Assembly (NCBI GenBank): GCA_947459155.1
Contig: CANHCM010000003.1
Location: 1 to 37,575 of the forward strand
Length of the DNA: 37,575 nt
Direction: 5' to 3'
Source: Bacteroidota bacterium
GTDB taxonomy: Bacteria; Bacteroidota; Bacteroidia; M30B66
The notes below the pieces were generated by a model. It had not been told where the DNA came from, did not search any database, and was given only the letters and a program-made list of their open reading frames with translations. A program made the translations under genes and the position numbers. Positions 8,595 to 15,738 of this stretch are shown one piece after another; position 1 is the first letter of the stretch; the number at the start of each line of letters is the position of its first letter.

Positions 8595-9986
8595 TTACAT
8601 ATCCAGTCCCAACAAAGTCAACTTGGCATTGCCCAGCAGATTGAGGGCAATGTCGAATTGGTTTTCGCCCACATAGATATCCTGCACCTCCATTTTCTGG
8701 AGATTGCCATTCAAGCGCATCACGTTCTTGTATTGGTATTGGCGCAACGACTCCGACAGGCTCTTTCGGATGGCATTCATTTCGGGCGCAAAAGAAAACC
8801 GGAGTTTTTCCTGGAGCAAATTTCGGAAGGTGCTGCTAAGCAACCAGCTGCCGGCCTTCACCAGCACGTTTCGCGTTTGAATGTCGTAGTCGAGCTCCTC
8901 CAGACTTAACTCATCGGTTGCCGTGTTGTAAACCGGCTTGCCCGACAAATAAAACTCACCCTTCAACGAGCCCGACACCACCAGGTGGACAATGGCGCGT
9001 TCGCCTTTTCCATACACGCGAATGCCTTCCACCTTTAATTTACGCTTTCCATACGAAAATTCCTGTCCAAGCATTTGGCGGGAGGCAATGTCGCTGGCTT
9101 CGTTGAAACCCAGAACGGCCCGCACCTGAACGGTAAACCCGGGGCTGCTTTTTGCGCTTTGACGCAATTCCGGAAGCAGCTTCTTCTCCAGCAACTCCGG
9201 CTTTCGTCCAATGTGGCCTTCGATATACGACTCCAATCCAAATTGCATGAGAATCGATTCCTTGTTGCTGCTAACCGGCGCCATCACCAAAGCGCTGGGG
9301 TTGATTTGAAGCCAGGTTTGTGTGCTATCGTCGAGTAGTACTGGTTCCTGCGCGAGTGCCCAAAGCTTCTCGATTTCCGAGCGGAGGTTAATGGCAGAAT
9401 TCACCTGCCGGTCAACATCGCGGGAGACCGCCTCGAGCTGATCTTCAATAACATCTTCCAACAATCGGTCAATGGGAACATTGATTGGCCCCAACGAAAT
9501 TACCGGCTTGGTTTTCCACTCGAAACCACCCGAGCGAGCGCCTAATGCGAAAGAGTAATCTTTTCGAATTTCAGGTCTTGCCCTCAAAAAAACATCGAGA
9601 TCGAAGCGCGTTTCCTTTTCAACGGCCGGACAAAACGAACAAGGATCCCAACGCCCCAAGGCCCAAATATTTACCGGTACGGTGAACAACAAGTCGCCGC
9701 CCGAAATGCTCAATCGGATGGGCTTCTTGCGCAATACAATCATCTTTAGATTATCGGCTGCCGGACTCGTAAAACTGTTGTCTTCGTAAAGCAAGGTTCC
9801 CACTTTCTTGTTCACCTGGTCCTCAATAAGCTTAATAGGCAGCTCTATCGGGAGGTTAACCGTACTCAAAACACTGCGGAATCGCTTGGTACTCACCGCA
9901 AACTCAGGTTCGGGGGCTTTTACCGTTTTGCAGGAGAAAATCAGGCTAAGCCATAGAAAACAGAGTGCAGACCAATACCTTCGCAT
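8595..9986 (-). CDS. DUF4403 family lipoprotein
   Basis: This 463-residue protein starts at the ATG at 9986 (MRRYWSALCF); a TTG six codons upstream lies within the promoter box. A short signal ends in LIFSC (Cys19), so the mature protein is probably lipid-anchored. Residues 40-75 (LSTVNLPIELPIKLIEDQVN and VGTLLYED) match the start of DUF4403, a Bacteroidota and proteobacterial family of unknown function. The rest is beta-rich with amphipathic repeats and no cysteine pairs or obvious catalytic motif. I recall proposals linking the family to lipid-binding folds but cannot support that here. It is transcribed divergently from the CvpA-like gene across a 27-bp gap. Confidence 0.78.
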   Translation of the reverse strand: MRRYWSALCFLWLSLIFSCKTVKAPEPEFAVSTKRFRSVLSTVNLPIELPIKLIEDQVNKKVGTLLYEDNSFTSPAADNLKMIVLRKKPIRLSISGGDLLFTVPVNIWALGRWDPCSFCPAVEKETRFDLDVFLRARPEIRKDYSFALGARSGGFEWKTKPVISLGPINVPIDRLLEDVIEDQLEAVSRDVDRQVNSAINLRSEIEKLWALAQEPVLLDDSTQTWLQINPSALVMAPVSSNKESILMQFGLESYIEGHIGRKPELLEKKLLPELRQSAKSSPGFTVQVRAVLGFNEASDIASRQMLGQEFSYGKRKLKVEGIRVYGKGERAIVHLVVSGSLKGEFYLSGKPVYNTATDELSLEELDYDIQTRNVLVKAGSWLLSSTFRNLLQEKLRFSFAPEMNAIRKSLSESLRQYQYKNVMRLNGNLQKMEVQDIYVGENQFDIALNLLGNAKLTLLGLDM

Positions 9987-10001
9987 GCCGAAATATTTGC
10001 A

Positions 10002-10009
10002 CAAAACTA
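10002..10009 (-). promoter_or_regulatory. -7 element for the DUF4403 lipoprotein gene
   Basis: On the minus strand the bases read TAGTTTTG, an exact TAnnTTTG match, ending 15 nt before the ATG at 9986. Its position inside the 27-bp divergent gap supports the ATG start over the upstream TTG. The 5' leader would be about 9 nt. Confidence 0.55.
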
Positions 10010-10013
10010 CACT

Positions 10014-10562
10014 TTGGATTTCAACCTGCTCGATTATCTCATTTTGGCCTGGCTGATTTGGGGCTTTATTGCCGGCTTTCGTCGTGGTTTAGTCATGGAG
10101 CTGGCTCTTTTGGCCGGCGTTTTTTTAGGTATTTGGATGGCCATGCGTGGTTCAGGCTGGCTTGCCCAATGGCTTGAAAAAGAGCAAGACCTTAGTGGTC
10201 CGTGGATTTCACATCTGGCGTTTGTGCTGGTTTTTGCCGGGGTTTATGTGCTGGCCTGGATGGCCGGAAAATCGCTCTCCTTAGCCCTCAATCTGATGAT
10301 GCTGGGCTTGTTCAACAAGCTGGCCGGCGGTGTTTTTGGGCTGGGCAAAGCCCTGATGTTATGTGCCGTTCTTCTGGGTGTTTTTCGCTCCTTTCAGCTT
10401 TCCGCGCTCAGCAAAAATCAGGAACAGGGTTCACAGCTTTATTCCTCACTCAGTGGCCTTGTTCCAGCACTGTACCCCGATCTGAAAAAACGCTGGGAAA
10501 GCTTTGACGATCAACCCTCAATAAAAGCCGACGATTCCGACCGCGCCGAAAGCAATCAGTAA
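10014..10562 (+). CDS. CvpA family inner-membrane protein
   Basis: A 182-residue protein with four hydrophobic segments, at roughly residues 5-30, 32-52, 64-85 and 95-125. The opening MDFNLLDYLILAWLIWGFIA then GFRRGLVMELALLAG is typical of the CvpA (colicin V production) family: a first helix, then a G-x-R-G loop. CvpA proteins are inner-membrane proteins tied to envelope homeostasis and bile or stress tolerance. The start is a TTG at 10014; the first ATG (10095) would delete helix one, so TTG is preferred. The last 40 residues are hydrophilic. The gene is divergent from the DUF4403 lipoprotein and followed by a 143-bp gap before mrp. Confidence 0.82.
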   Translation: MDFNLLDYLILAWLIWGFIAGFRRGLVMELALLAGVFLGIWMAMRGSGWLAQWLEKEQDLSGPWISHLAFVLVFAGVYVLAWMAGKSLSLALNLMMLGLFNKLAGGVFGLGKALMLCAVLLGVFRSFQLSALSKNQEQGSQLYSSLSGLVPALYPDLKKRWESFDDQPSIKADDSDRAESNQ

Positions 10563-10662
10563 CGCGCTTTTTGGGGTAGAATGGTTCTTGTTGCCGGAAA
10601 TGAATTGAACACTCGTCCGCAATTGGGTGTTTTGATTAAACAGGTCTCTGGAAAAGCGAACC

Positions 10663-10689
10663 TTGACGACCCGAATTGAATTAGTTTTG
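10663..10689 (+). promoter_or_regulatory. Promoter for the mrp operon (-33 TTG, -7 TAGTTTTG)
   Basis: TTG at 10663-10665 and TAGTTTTG at 10682-10689 are 16 nt apart, which resembles a complete Bacteroidota promoter. The expected start site near 10696 leaves a leader of about 10 nt before the ATG at 10706. The rest of the gap after cvpA holds nothing else I recognise. Confidence 0.55.
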
Positions 10690-10705
10690 CCAAAATTCTG
10701 AACGA

Positions 10706-11785
10706 ATGATCACTCCCGATAAAGTAAAAGAAGCCCTCAGTAATGTAATTGAGCCCGATTTAGGGAAAGACCTCGTTACCCTAAACATGGTAAAAGACAT
10801 TGCAGTGGATGGCCGCAAAGTGTCGTTCACCGTTGTGTTAACAACCCCGGCCTGTCCGCTGAAAGAACTCATCCACAATGCCTGTGTAAATGCCGTTAAG
10901 CACTATGTGAGCCAGGAGGCCGAAGTGGAGATTACCATGACGGCTAATACTTCCTCCGGAAAAGCTGGAAAATCGGGTATTCCGGGAGTAAAGAATATCA
11001 TTGCAGTGGCATCGGGCAAGGGTGGCGTAGGTAAGTCGACCGTTGCCGCGAACCTGGCAGCCGCCTTAAGTCAGTTGGGGGCTCGCGTAGGCCTGGTTGA
11101 TGCCGACATTTATGGTCCTTCCATGCCAATCATGTTCGACGTTGAAGAAGAAAAGCCCGGTGTGCGCATGATTGATGGGAAACAGATGATGATTCCGGTT
11201 GAGAGCTACGGCGTTAAAATCATGTCGATTGGTTTCTTTGCCGAAACCTCTCAGGCCATCGTGTGGCGTGGGCCGATGGCTTCCAAGGCTTTAACACAGC
11301 TGTTTAATGATGCCCATTGGGGCGAACTCGACTATCTCATCGTCGATCTTCCGCCCGGAACCGGCGATATCCACTTGACTTTGGTGTCGGGCATTCCGCT
11401 TACCGGAGCCATTGTGGTAAGTACACCGCAGAAAATTGCACTCGCTGATGCCGAAAAAGGGGTGGCGATGTTCCGCTTGCCCAACATCAATGTTCCGGTA
11501 TTAGGCATTGTTGAAAACATGGCCTGGTTCACGCCTGAGGAGCTGCCGGAAAACAAATACTACATCTTCGGAAAAGACGGCGCCAAAGAGCTGGCCGCTC
11601 GATTGGGGGTTCCCGTTTTAGGCCAAATTCCACTCGTTCAAAGCATCCGCGAAGGCGGAGATGTGGGTCACCCGGTAGGCCTTCAACAAAGTGGAGCCCT
11701 TTCGGATTTGTTTATTCGGCTTGCCGGTGCGGTTGCTCAGCAGGTGGCCATTCGAAACGCCCAGCCGCAAACCGCCGAAGTCTGA
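10706..11785 (+). CDS. mrp: Mrp/NBP35-type ATPase (Fe-S cluster carrier family) with N-terminal MIP18-like domain
   Basis: A 359-residue cytoplasmic P-loop ATPase. Residues 1-85 form a MIP18/DUF59-like domain (KVKEALSNVIEPDLGKDLVT, TTPACPLKELI). The ParA/MinD-like domain follows with the deviant Walker A SGKGGVGKST (103-112), the segment VDADIYGPSMPIMF, and Walker B-like LIVDLPPGTGD. The family binds and transfers Fe-S clusters to apoproteins. The usual bridging CxxC of the ATPase domain is not visible: where other members carry it, this protein reads VENMAWFTPEELPENKYYIF. The only cysteines I see are Cys50 and Cys60 in the N-terminal domain. As I recall, this is a lineage habit in Bacteroidota rather than damage. 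A NifU-domain gene starts 34 bp downstream, which supports a role in Fe-S maturation. Confidence 0.93.
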   Translation: MITPDKVKEALSNVIEPDLGKDLVTLNMVKDIAVDGRKVSFTVVLTTPACPLKELIHNACVNAVKHYVSQEAEVEITMTANTSSGKAGKSGIPGVKNIIAVASGKGGVGKSTVAANLAAALSQLGARVGLVDADIYGPSMPIMFDVEEEKPGVRMIDGKQMMIPVESYGVKIMSIGFFAETSQAIVWRGPMASKALTQLFNDAHWGELDYLIVDLPPGTGDIHLTLVSGIPLTGAIVVSTPQKIALADAEKGVAMFRLPNINVPVLGIVENMAWFTPEELPENKYYIFGKDGAKELAARLGVPVLGQIPLVQSIREGGDVGHPVGLQQSGALSDLFIRLAGAVAQQVAIRNAQPQTAEV

Positions 11786-11819
11786 ACATTTATATTTACT
11801 TTCACCACGGCAAGACACC

Positions 11820-12086
11820 ATGACAACGGAAGAAAAAGCACTGCTGATTGCGCGAGTTGAGCAAGCCATTGAAACCCTGCGCCCTTATTTGGAAGCAGAT
11901 GGAGGCAATATTACGGTTGATGACATTCAGGACGACCTCACCGCTGTTGTGAGGCTTCATGGAGCCTGTAGCAGTTGCAATATGAGTGTGATGACACTCA
12001 AGGCCGGTGTGGCAGAAGCAATCCGCCATGCCGTTCCCGAAATCCGCGACGTGGTTGCCGTGAACATGCCCGTTTTTGAACCCTAA
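11820..12086 (+). CDS. NifU C-terminal domain Fe-S scaffold protein
   Basis: An 88-residue protein that is essentially one NifU-like domain. The core ETLRPYLEADGGNITVDDIQ then VRLHGACSSCNMSVMTLKAG contains the CxxC pair (Cys50, Cys53), which holds a labile 4Fe-4S cluster in a homodimer. I chose the ATG at 11820 because family members start a few residues before the first helix; the longer in-frame reading from 11691 lies within mrp. Scaffold (this protein) and carrier (Mrp) adjacent on one transcript is a coherent Fe-S delivery unit. The esterase gene follows after 4 bp. Confidence 0.92.
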   Translation: MTTEEKALLIARVEQAIETLRPYLEADGGNITVDDIQDDLTAVVRLHGACSSCNMSVMTLKAGVAEAIRHAVPEIRDVVAVNMPVFEP

Positions 12087-12090
12087 GCCT

Positions 12091-13311
12091 ATGATAACAA
12101 ACCGATTCTCCGCACTGCTTTTTTTACTCCTTTTCAAGGGCTCGTTGATGGCCCAATTTAGCTGCGAAGGAGGCCGGTTTTGGGAAGAAATTTTTAGTGA
12201 AGTAACCTTAAGCTCCGACATTACCTATGGATCGGCAGTAAATGTTACCGGAGCAAATCAAAGTCTGCAGCTCGACATTTACGAGCCGGCCGGTGATACC
12301 GCAACGCGGCGACCACTGCTCATTCTGGCCCATGGAGGCTCTTTTGTTTTTGGGAACAAGACCGGTCCCGATGTGGTTCCGATTTGCGCCAAATATGCCA
12401 AAATGGGTTACGTGGTGGCTTCAATTAGCTACCGACTCGGTTATGAGAACTTTTTTCCCAATCCGGTAACGGCCGTACAAACCGTTTACCGCGCTTCGAG
12501 CGACATGAAGGCCGCCATACGTTACTTCAGGGCTCAGGTAGACGCCGGAAACAACACCTTCCGAATTGATCCGGATTACATTTTTTCGGGAGGCGTTTCG
12601 GCCGGAGCCTTCACCGCTTTGCACGCAGCCTATCTGAATGAGGCGTCAGAAATTCCGGCTGAAATTAATCCGGCTGAATATGGAGGCATCGAGGGAAATA
12701 GCGGAAACCCCGGATTTTCTTCTGCGGTAAGAGGCGTGGTGAATTTGTGTGGCGCCATTGGCGATACCAGCTGGATTGTTGCCGGAGATCCGCCCTGCGT
12801 TTCTGCCCACGGCACCGCCGATAATACCGTTCCTTACGGTACTGCTGTAATCAATGTGCTGGGACAAAACCTGCTCACCGTGGATGGCAGTGCATCGATT
12901 GTTGCCCGACTCGAAAATCTGGGTATCGACAACCCCTTTGCTTCGTGGCCGGGCGTTGGACACACGCCTTTTGTTACAGATGACATTTACCGCGATTCGG
13001 TGTATCAGATTGTAACGCCTTTTTTGGCCCGGCTGGTAGGGTGCGAAACCCCATCGGGAATTCAAAGCGCGCAAAGCCCTCCGGCTGTTTTCCCCAATCC
13101 GTTTGAAAGCAATGGGTTTACGGTGCGTAGCTCAGTGCATTGGACAAAAGGCCGGATTACCGACCTTTCTGGGAGAACAGTGATTTGCTTGGAGAACCCC
13201 AACCGTTCGAAATCCTTCCTCGTTGTAGAGTCTCTGAACTCCGGAGTGTATCTACTTCAGTTAGAGCAGGAAGATGGCCGAACGGCTTGGTGTAAAGTCA
13301 TCCGGCGTTAG
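12091..13311 (+). CDS. Secreted alpha/beta-hydrolase (esterase/lipase-like) with type IX type A sorting domain
   Basis: A 406-residue exported enzyme. A signal peptide (about 1-21, ending SLMAQ) precedes an alpha/beta-hydrolase domain of the carboxylesterase/BD-FAE type. His81-Gly-Gly-Ser-Phe forms the oxyanion loop, Gly168-Val-Ser170-Ala-Gly172 the nucleophile elbow, Asp244 (HGTAD) and His291 (PGVGHTPF) complete the likely triad. After a linker, residues 332-406 (VFPNPFESNGF, then SGVYLLQLEQEDG and KVIRR) match the type A C-terminal sorting domain that sends cargo through the type IX system to the cell surface. The substrate is unknown; short acyl or feruloyl/acetyl esters on polysaccharides are plausible. 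I start at the ATG at 12091, 4 bp after the NifU-domain stop; the in-frame TTG at 12076 overlaps that gene. Confidence 0.87.
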   Translation: MITNRFSALLFLLLFKGSLMAQFSCEGGRFWEEIFSEVTLSSDITYGSAVNVTGANQSLQLDIYEPAGDTATRRPLLILAHGGSFVFGNKTGPDVVPICAKYAKMGYVVASISYRLGYENFFPNPVTAVQTVYRASSDMKAAIRYFRAQVDAGNNTFRIDPDYIFSGGVSAGAFTALHAAYLNEASEIPAEINPAEYGGIEGNSGNPGFSSAVRGVVNLCGAIGDTSWIVAGDPPCVSAHGTADNTVPYGTAVINVLGQNLLTVDGSASIVARLENLGIDNPFASWPGVGHTPFVTDDIYRDSVYQIVTPFLARLVGCETPSGIQSAQSPPAVFPNPFESNGFTVRSSVHWTKGRITDLSGRTVICLENPNRSKSFLVVESLNSGVYLLQLEQEDGRTAWCKVIRR

Positions 13312-13313
13312 CC

Positions 13314-14408
13314 TTACTTTTTAGCGCCTGCTTTACTTACCGGACTGTTCACAGAAACATCGGTGTAGTACTCAATGATGGTTCTCGACTTGATCAACTT
13401 TTCAGGTTCTGAAGCCTTAACCGTTAATACTTCGGTGGTGCGTCCAAAGTCATCGTAACGCCAGGTGGTGACTTCGATTTGAGTGCCTGCAGCATCGCGT
13501 TTAACCTCCTTAATAATTTCGCCAAAACTGTTGTAAACCCGCTCGGCGCTGCCTTTGTTTTCAAGCTTTTTTTCGGGGCATGCGCAAACCTTGAAATAGG
13601 TTGAGGTGATGGATGAATCGGTGTACAAAAGTTCTACCCGTTCTGTTTCCTGCTGATCTTCGTTGTAGCCGTGGCGGCGGATGATTCGGTAGTCGTTGTC
13701 GAGCTGGTATTTGAAATACACCCAGCTTAGCATTTTACGACGCTCCTTATTGTTGTAAACGGTGGTTTGAAGGATGGTTCCCTGATCGTCGAACTCGTTC
13801 ACAGTAAGCGGATATTGCCCGGGCACGCGCGCTCCGGTCGAATCCAAAGCATAGTGGCAGGTCTCAATCAAATCGCCGCGTGAGGAACGCTTGTCTTCAA
13901 AAAGCCGCTTTCCAAGCGATTTTTCACCGCGGAAATCTTCTTCCGAAACCGGATAAGCCTGATCATCATAGGTGTAAACCGTATATGTAAGAAGTGTGTC
14001 GCCTTTGGTGCGCATCTCTCGTTTTTCTGCTTGCCCCGAGGCACTGTACAGCATCACTTCCTTCAGGTTTTTACCAATGTATTTGGTTTCTCGTTTTTGC
14101 AGTTTGCCACTTGGATCAACCGTATATCGGATGTCGGCCGACTTGTTTCCATCTTCGGAAAACCGCCCTGAGCTTTTCGGATTGCCTTTATTGTCGAACA
14201 GGTCTTGCTGCATCAAGTACTCCCGGCCGGAGGTTTGTCCCACACCGAATTGATATCGGGTTTTCATCACCGGCGAAGGTTTGCGTTCCTGCTTTTTGAA
14301 CAACTTTCCGGCATCTTTTAAGATGCAGGCATCCTGAGCGATGCTAAATGTGCTCAAGGCCAGAGCCAGAGCGGAAAGTAAGACGCTTTTAGTGTGAAGA
14401 TGTTTCAT
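13314..14408 (-). CDS. Secreted protein of unknown function, YD/RHS-like repeats
   Basis: A 364-residue protein with a classical signal peptide (MKHLHTKSVLLSALALALST, then FSIAQ). I do not recognise a named family. Most of the mature chain is hydrophilic beta-strand repeats of about 20-40 residues with motifs such as YDDQAYPVSEEDF, VNEFDDQGTILQTTVYNN, VYNSFGEIIKEVKRDAAG and WRYDDFGRTTEVLTV. These resemble the YD strands of RHS-like and MORN-like beta-solenoid proteins. A C-A-C pair occurs near residue 280. It is probably periplasmic or surface-exposed, with no lipobox or type IX domain visible. Its stop is 2 bp from that of the converging esterase gene. Confidence 0.75.
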   Translation of the reverse strand: MKHLHTKSVLLSALALALSTFSIAQDACILKDAGKLFKKQERKPSPVMKTRYQFGVGQTSGREYLMQQDLFDNKGNPKSSGRFSEDGNKSADIRYTVDPSGKLQKRETKYIGKNLKEVMLYSASGQAEKREMRTKGDTLLTYTVYTYDDQAYPVSEEDFRGEKSLGKRLFEDKRSSRGDLIETCHYALDSTGARVPGQYPLTVNEFDDQGTILQTTVYNNKERRKMLSWVYFKYQLDNDYRIIRRHGYNEDQQETERVELLYTDSSITSTYFKVCACPEKKLENKGSAERVYNSFGEIIKEVKRDAAGTQIEVTTWRYDDFGRTTEVLTVKASEPEKLIKSRTIIEYYTDVSVNSPVSKAGAKK

Positions 14409-14469
14409 GGTTCAGCGCTTTTTAGTCGAGTAAAAGTAATTCCCACAAGTGTGAAAAACAAGCAATTAA

Positions 14470-14477
14470 CAAAGTTA
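14470..14477 (-). promoter_or_regulatory. -7 element for the YD-repeat protein gene
   Basis: The minus strand reads TAACTTTG, matching TAnnTTTG, 61 nt upstream of the ATG at 14408. It sits in an A+T-rich divergent gap (14409-14557), inside the near-symmetrical stretch TTAACAAAGTTATTAAC, which might also be an operator. Confidence 0.4.
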
Positions 14478-14511
14478 TTAACAAACCATACGAATAAACC
14501 TTGATTGAGGT

Positions 14512-14544
14512 TTTGTTTCGGTGTTGTGTTGCGATGTAATTTTG
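14512..14544 (+). promoter_or_regulatory. Complete Bacteroidota promoter (-33 TTTG, -7 TAATTTTG)
   Basis: TTTG at 14512-14515 and TAATTTTG at 14537-14544 are 21 nt apart, the best two-part promoter in the window. The start site should fall near 14551, just before the ATG at 14558, giving a leader of about 7 nt. Confidence 0.6.
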
Positions 14545-14557
14545 AATCTCAGTTCGG

Positions 14558-14959
14558 ATGAAAAAAGATATTGAATACCCCACAGTAACTGATGTTGCCA
14601 TTGCCGTGGTAAAGGAAGAAGTGGATGGGGAAGAAGGCTGGGCAGTGTATCTGCTCAATCTAAAGGAAATCGAGATTACCGGTGTATTGGTAAGCTCAAA
14701 GGGTTATGGAAAGGTAGATGGTGAAGACGTCAAAACTTCGGTGCTTCGTCATTTCATCGACACCGTTCCGGCCAAAAGTGCTGCTCGGGTGGAGCCGATT
14801 ATGGAGAACGTTTTCCACCTGAACAACGAATACTGGGTGAGCTTTTATGTTGGGGAGTTGATTCACGACAAGAAGTTCATCTTCTTACCCGGAACCATTG
14901 ATGAAGCCTTTTTTTCGACAGTTCCGGTGCTTCAAAAACGCGGTGTCTTAATCGCCTGA
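14558..14959 (+). CDS. Conserved Bacteroidota protein of unknown function (133 aa)
   Basis: A small cytoplasmic protein without signal, membrane helix or cysteine. I recognise it as a conserved Bacteroidota family with no experimental role. Some databases, as I recall, carry it under a misplaced phenylalanyl-tRNA synthetase name, but nothing here resembles a synthetase. Conserved-looking features include DVAIAVVKEEVDGEEGWAVY, LVSSKGYGKVDGEDVKTSVL, RHFIDTVPAKSAARVEPIM, NNEYWVSFYVGELIHDKKF and LPGTIDEAFFSTVP. The alternating hydrophobic pattern suggests a single beta-sandwich domain. It has its own strong promoter and is followed 43 bp later by the exonuclease gene. Confidence 0.85.
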   Translation: MKKDIEYPTVTDVAIAVVKEEVDGEEGWAVYLLNLKEIEITGVLVSSKGYGKVDGEDVKTSVLRHFIDTVPAKSAARVEPIMENVFHLNNEYWVSFYVGELIHDKKFIFLPGTIDEAFFSTVPVLQKRGVLIA

Positions 14960-14976
14960 GCTGAGTTCCGATGTTG

Positions 14977-15001
14977 TTCCGGTAATCTAAACAAACCGGA
15001 A
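14977..15001 (+). promoter_or_regulatory. 7-bp inverted repeat ending 1 nt before the exonuclease start codon
   Basis: TTCCGGT (14977-14983) and ACCGGAA (14995-15001) are perfect inverted repeats with an 11-nt loop, directly before the ATG at 15003. In RNA this hairpin would hide the start region; in DNA it could be an operator. There is no T-run after it, so an intrinsic terminator is unlikely. Confidence 0.45.
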
Positions 15002-15002
15002 T

Positions 15003-15692
15003 ATGATACACCACATTGCAAAAGAGTCGGTTATTTTTATCGACATTGAAACAGTACCTGCAGCCCCGGAGTTTGCCCAACTCCGTCCGCTCTGGCAATC
15101 GCTGTGGGCCGTCAAGCACCATAGCCTTGGTCGCACCGATTCTCCTGAAGAATCTTATGAAAGAGCCGGCATTTATGCAGAATTTGGAAAGATTATCTGC
15201 ATCTCTCTCGGCTACTACACCCGAAAGGGAAACACCCGTAGGCTCATCTCATTTTATGGTCACGAAGAGCAGGAGTTGCTGAATGGCTTTTTGCGTTGGT
15301 TAAAGAAAAACTACACCGGACATCATCGTTTTTGTGCCCACAACGGGAAGGAATTCGACTACCCCTGGCTTTGTCGACGGATGCTCATTTTAGGTGTCGA
15401 GCTTCCGGAATGTCTTCAACTGATGGGCAAGAAACCTTGGGAAATCAATCATCTCGACACTTTGGAGCTTTGGAAATTTGGCGATTTCAAGCATTATACT
15501 CCTCTGCGGTTGCTTGCAGCTGTATTCGGCGCCGACGATCCCAAGCAAGGCATGGATGGCAGTGCGGTTTACTCGAAATACTGGCTCGAAAGCGATCTTG
15601 AAAGCATTCGTGAATACTGCGAAGCGGATGTTCTCACACTCATGTCGATTTTTGAAGCCATGCAGGGTAGAAACATCCCAAGCGAAACCTAA
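15003..15692 (+). CDS. Predicted 3'-5' exonuclease, PolB-like DnaQ superfamily
   Basis: A 229-residue cytoplasmic protein of the family described as predicted 3'-5' exonuclease related to the PolB proofreading domain. Exo I is Asp14-Ile-Glu16 in VIFIDIETVP; Exo II lies around Asn114 to Asp119 (AHNGKEFDYPWL); Exo III ends in Tyr205-Cys-Glu-Ala-Asp209. The acidic residues that bind two metals are therefore present. The middle INHLDTLELWKFGDFKHYTP then LRLLAAVFG is also typical. No polymerase domain is attached, so it probably acts alone in DNA or RNA end trimming. The flanking genes give no clear functional hint, and the start codon is preceded by the hairpin noted separately. Confidence 0.85.
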   Translation: MIHHIAKESVIFIDIETVPAAPEFAQLRPLWQSLWAVKHHSLGRTDSPEESYERAGIYAEFGKIICISLGYYTRKGNTRRLISFYGHEEQELLNGFLRWLKKNYTGHHRFCAHNGKEFDYPWLCRRMLILGVELPECLQLMGKKPWEINHLDTLELWKFGDFKHYTPLRLLAAVFGADDPKQGMDGSAVYSKYWLESDLESIREYCEADVLTLMSIFEAMQGRNIPSET

Positions 15693-15712
15693 CAAGGTTT
15701 GCCGCTTTCTCG

Positions 15713-15720
15713 TAAATTGC
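15713..15720 (+). promoter_or_regulatory. Possible -7 element for the lipoprotein/ABC/engB operon
   Basis: TAAATTGC resembles the TAnnTTTG(C) box with one T missing and lies 18 nt before the ATG at 15739. The same variant (TAnnTTGC) occurs at the dprA divergent promoter, which is the only reason to credit it. Confidence 0.3.
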
Positions 15721-15738
15721 GAGCTTCGTAACAACACC

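Noticed and set aside
13314-14408. Polymorphic toxin (RHS) gene
   Set aside because: No RHS core, no variable toxin tip and no adjacent immunity gene; length is too short.
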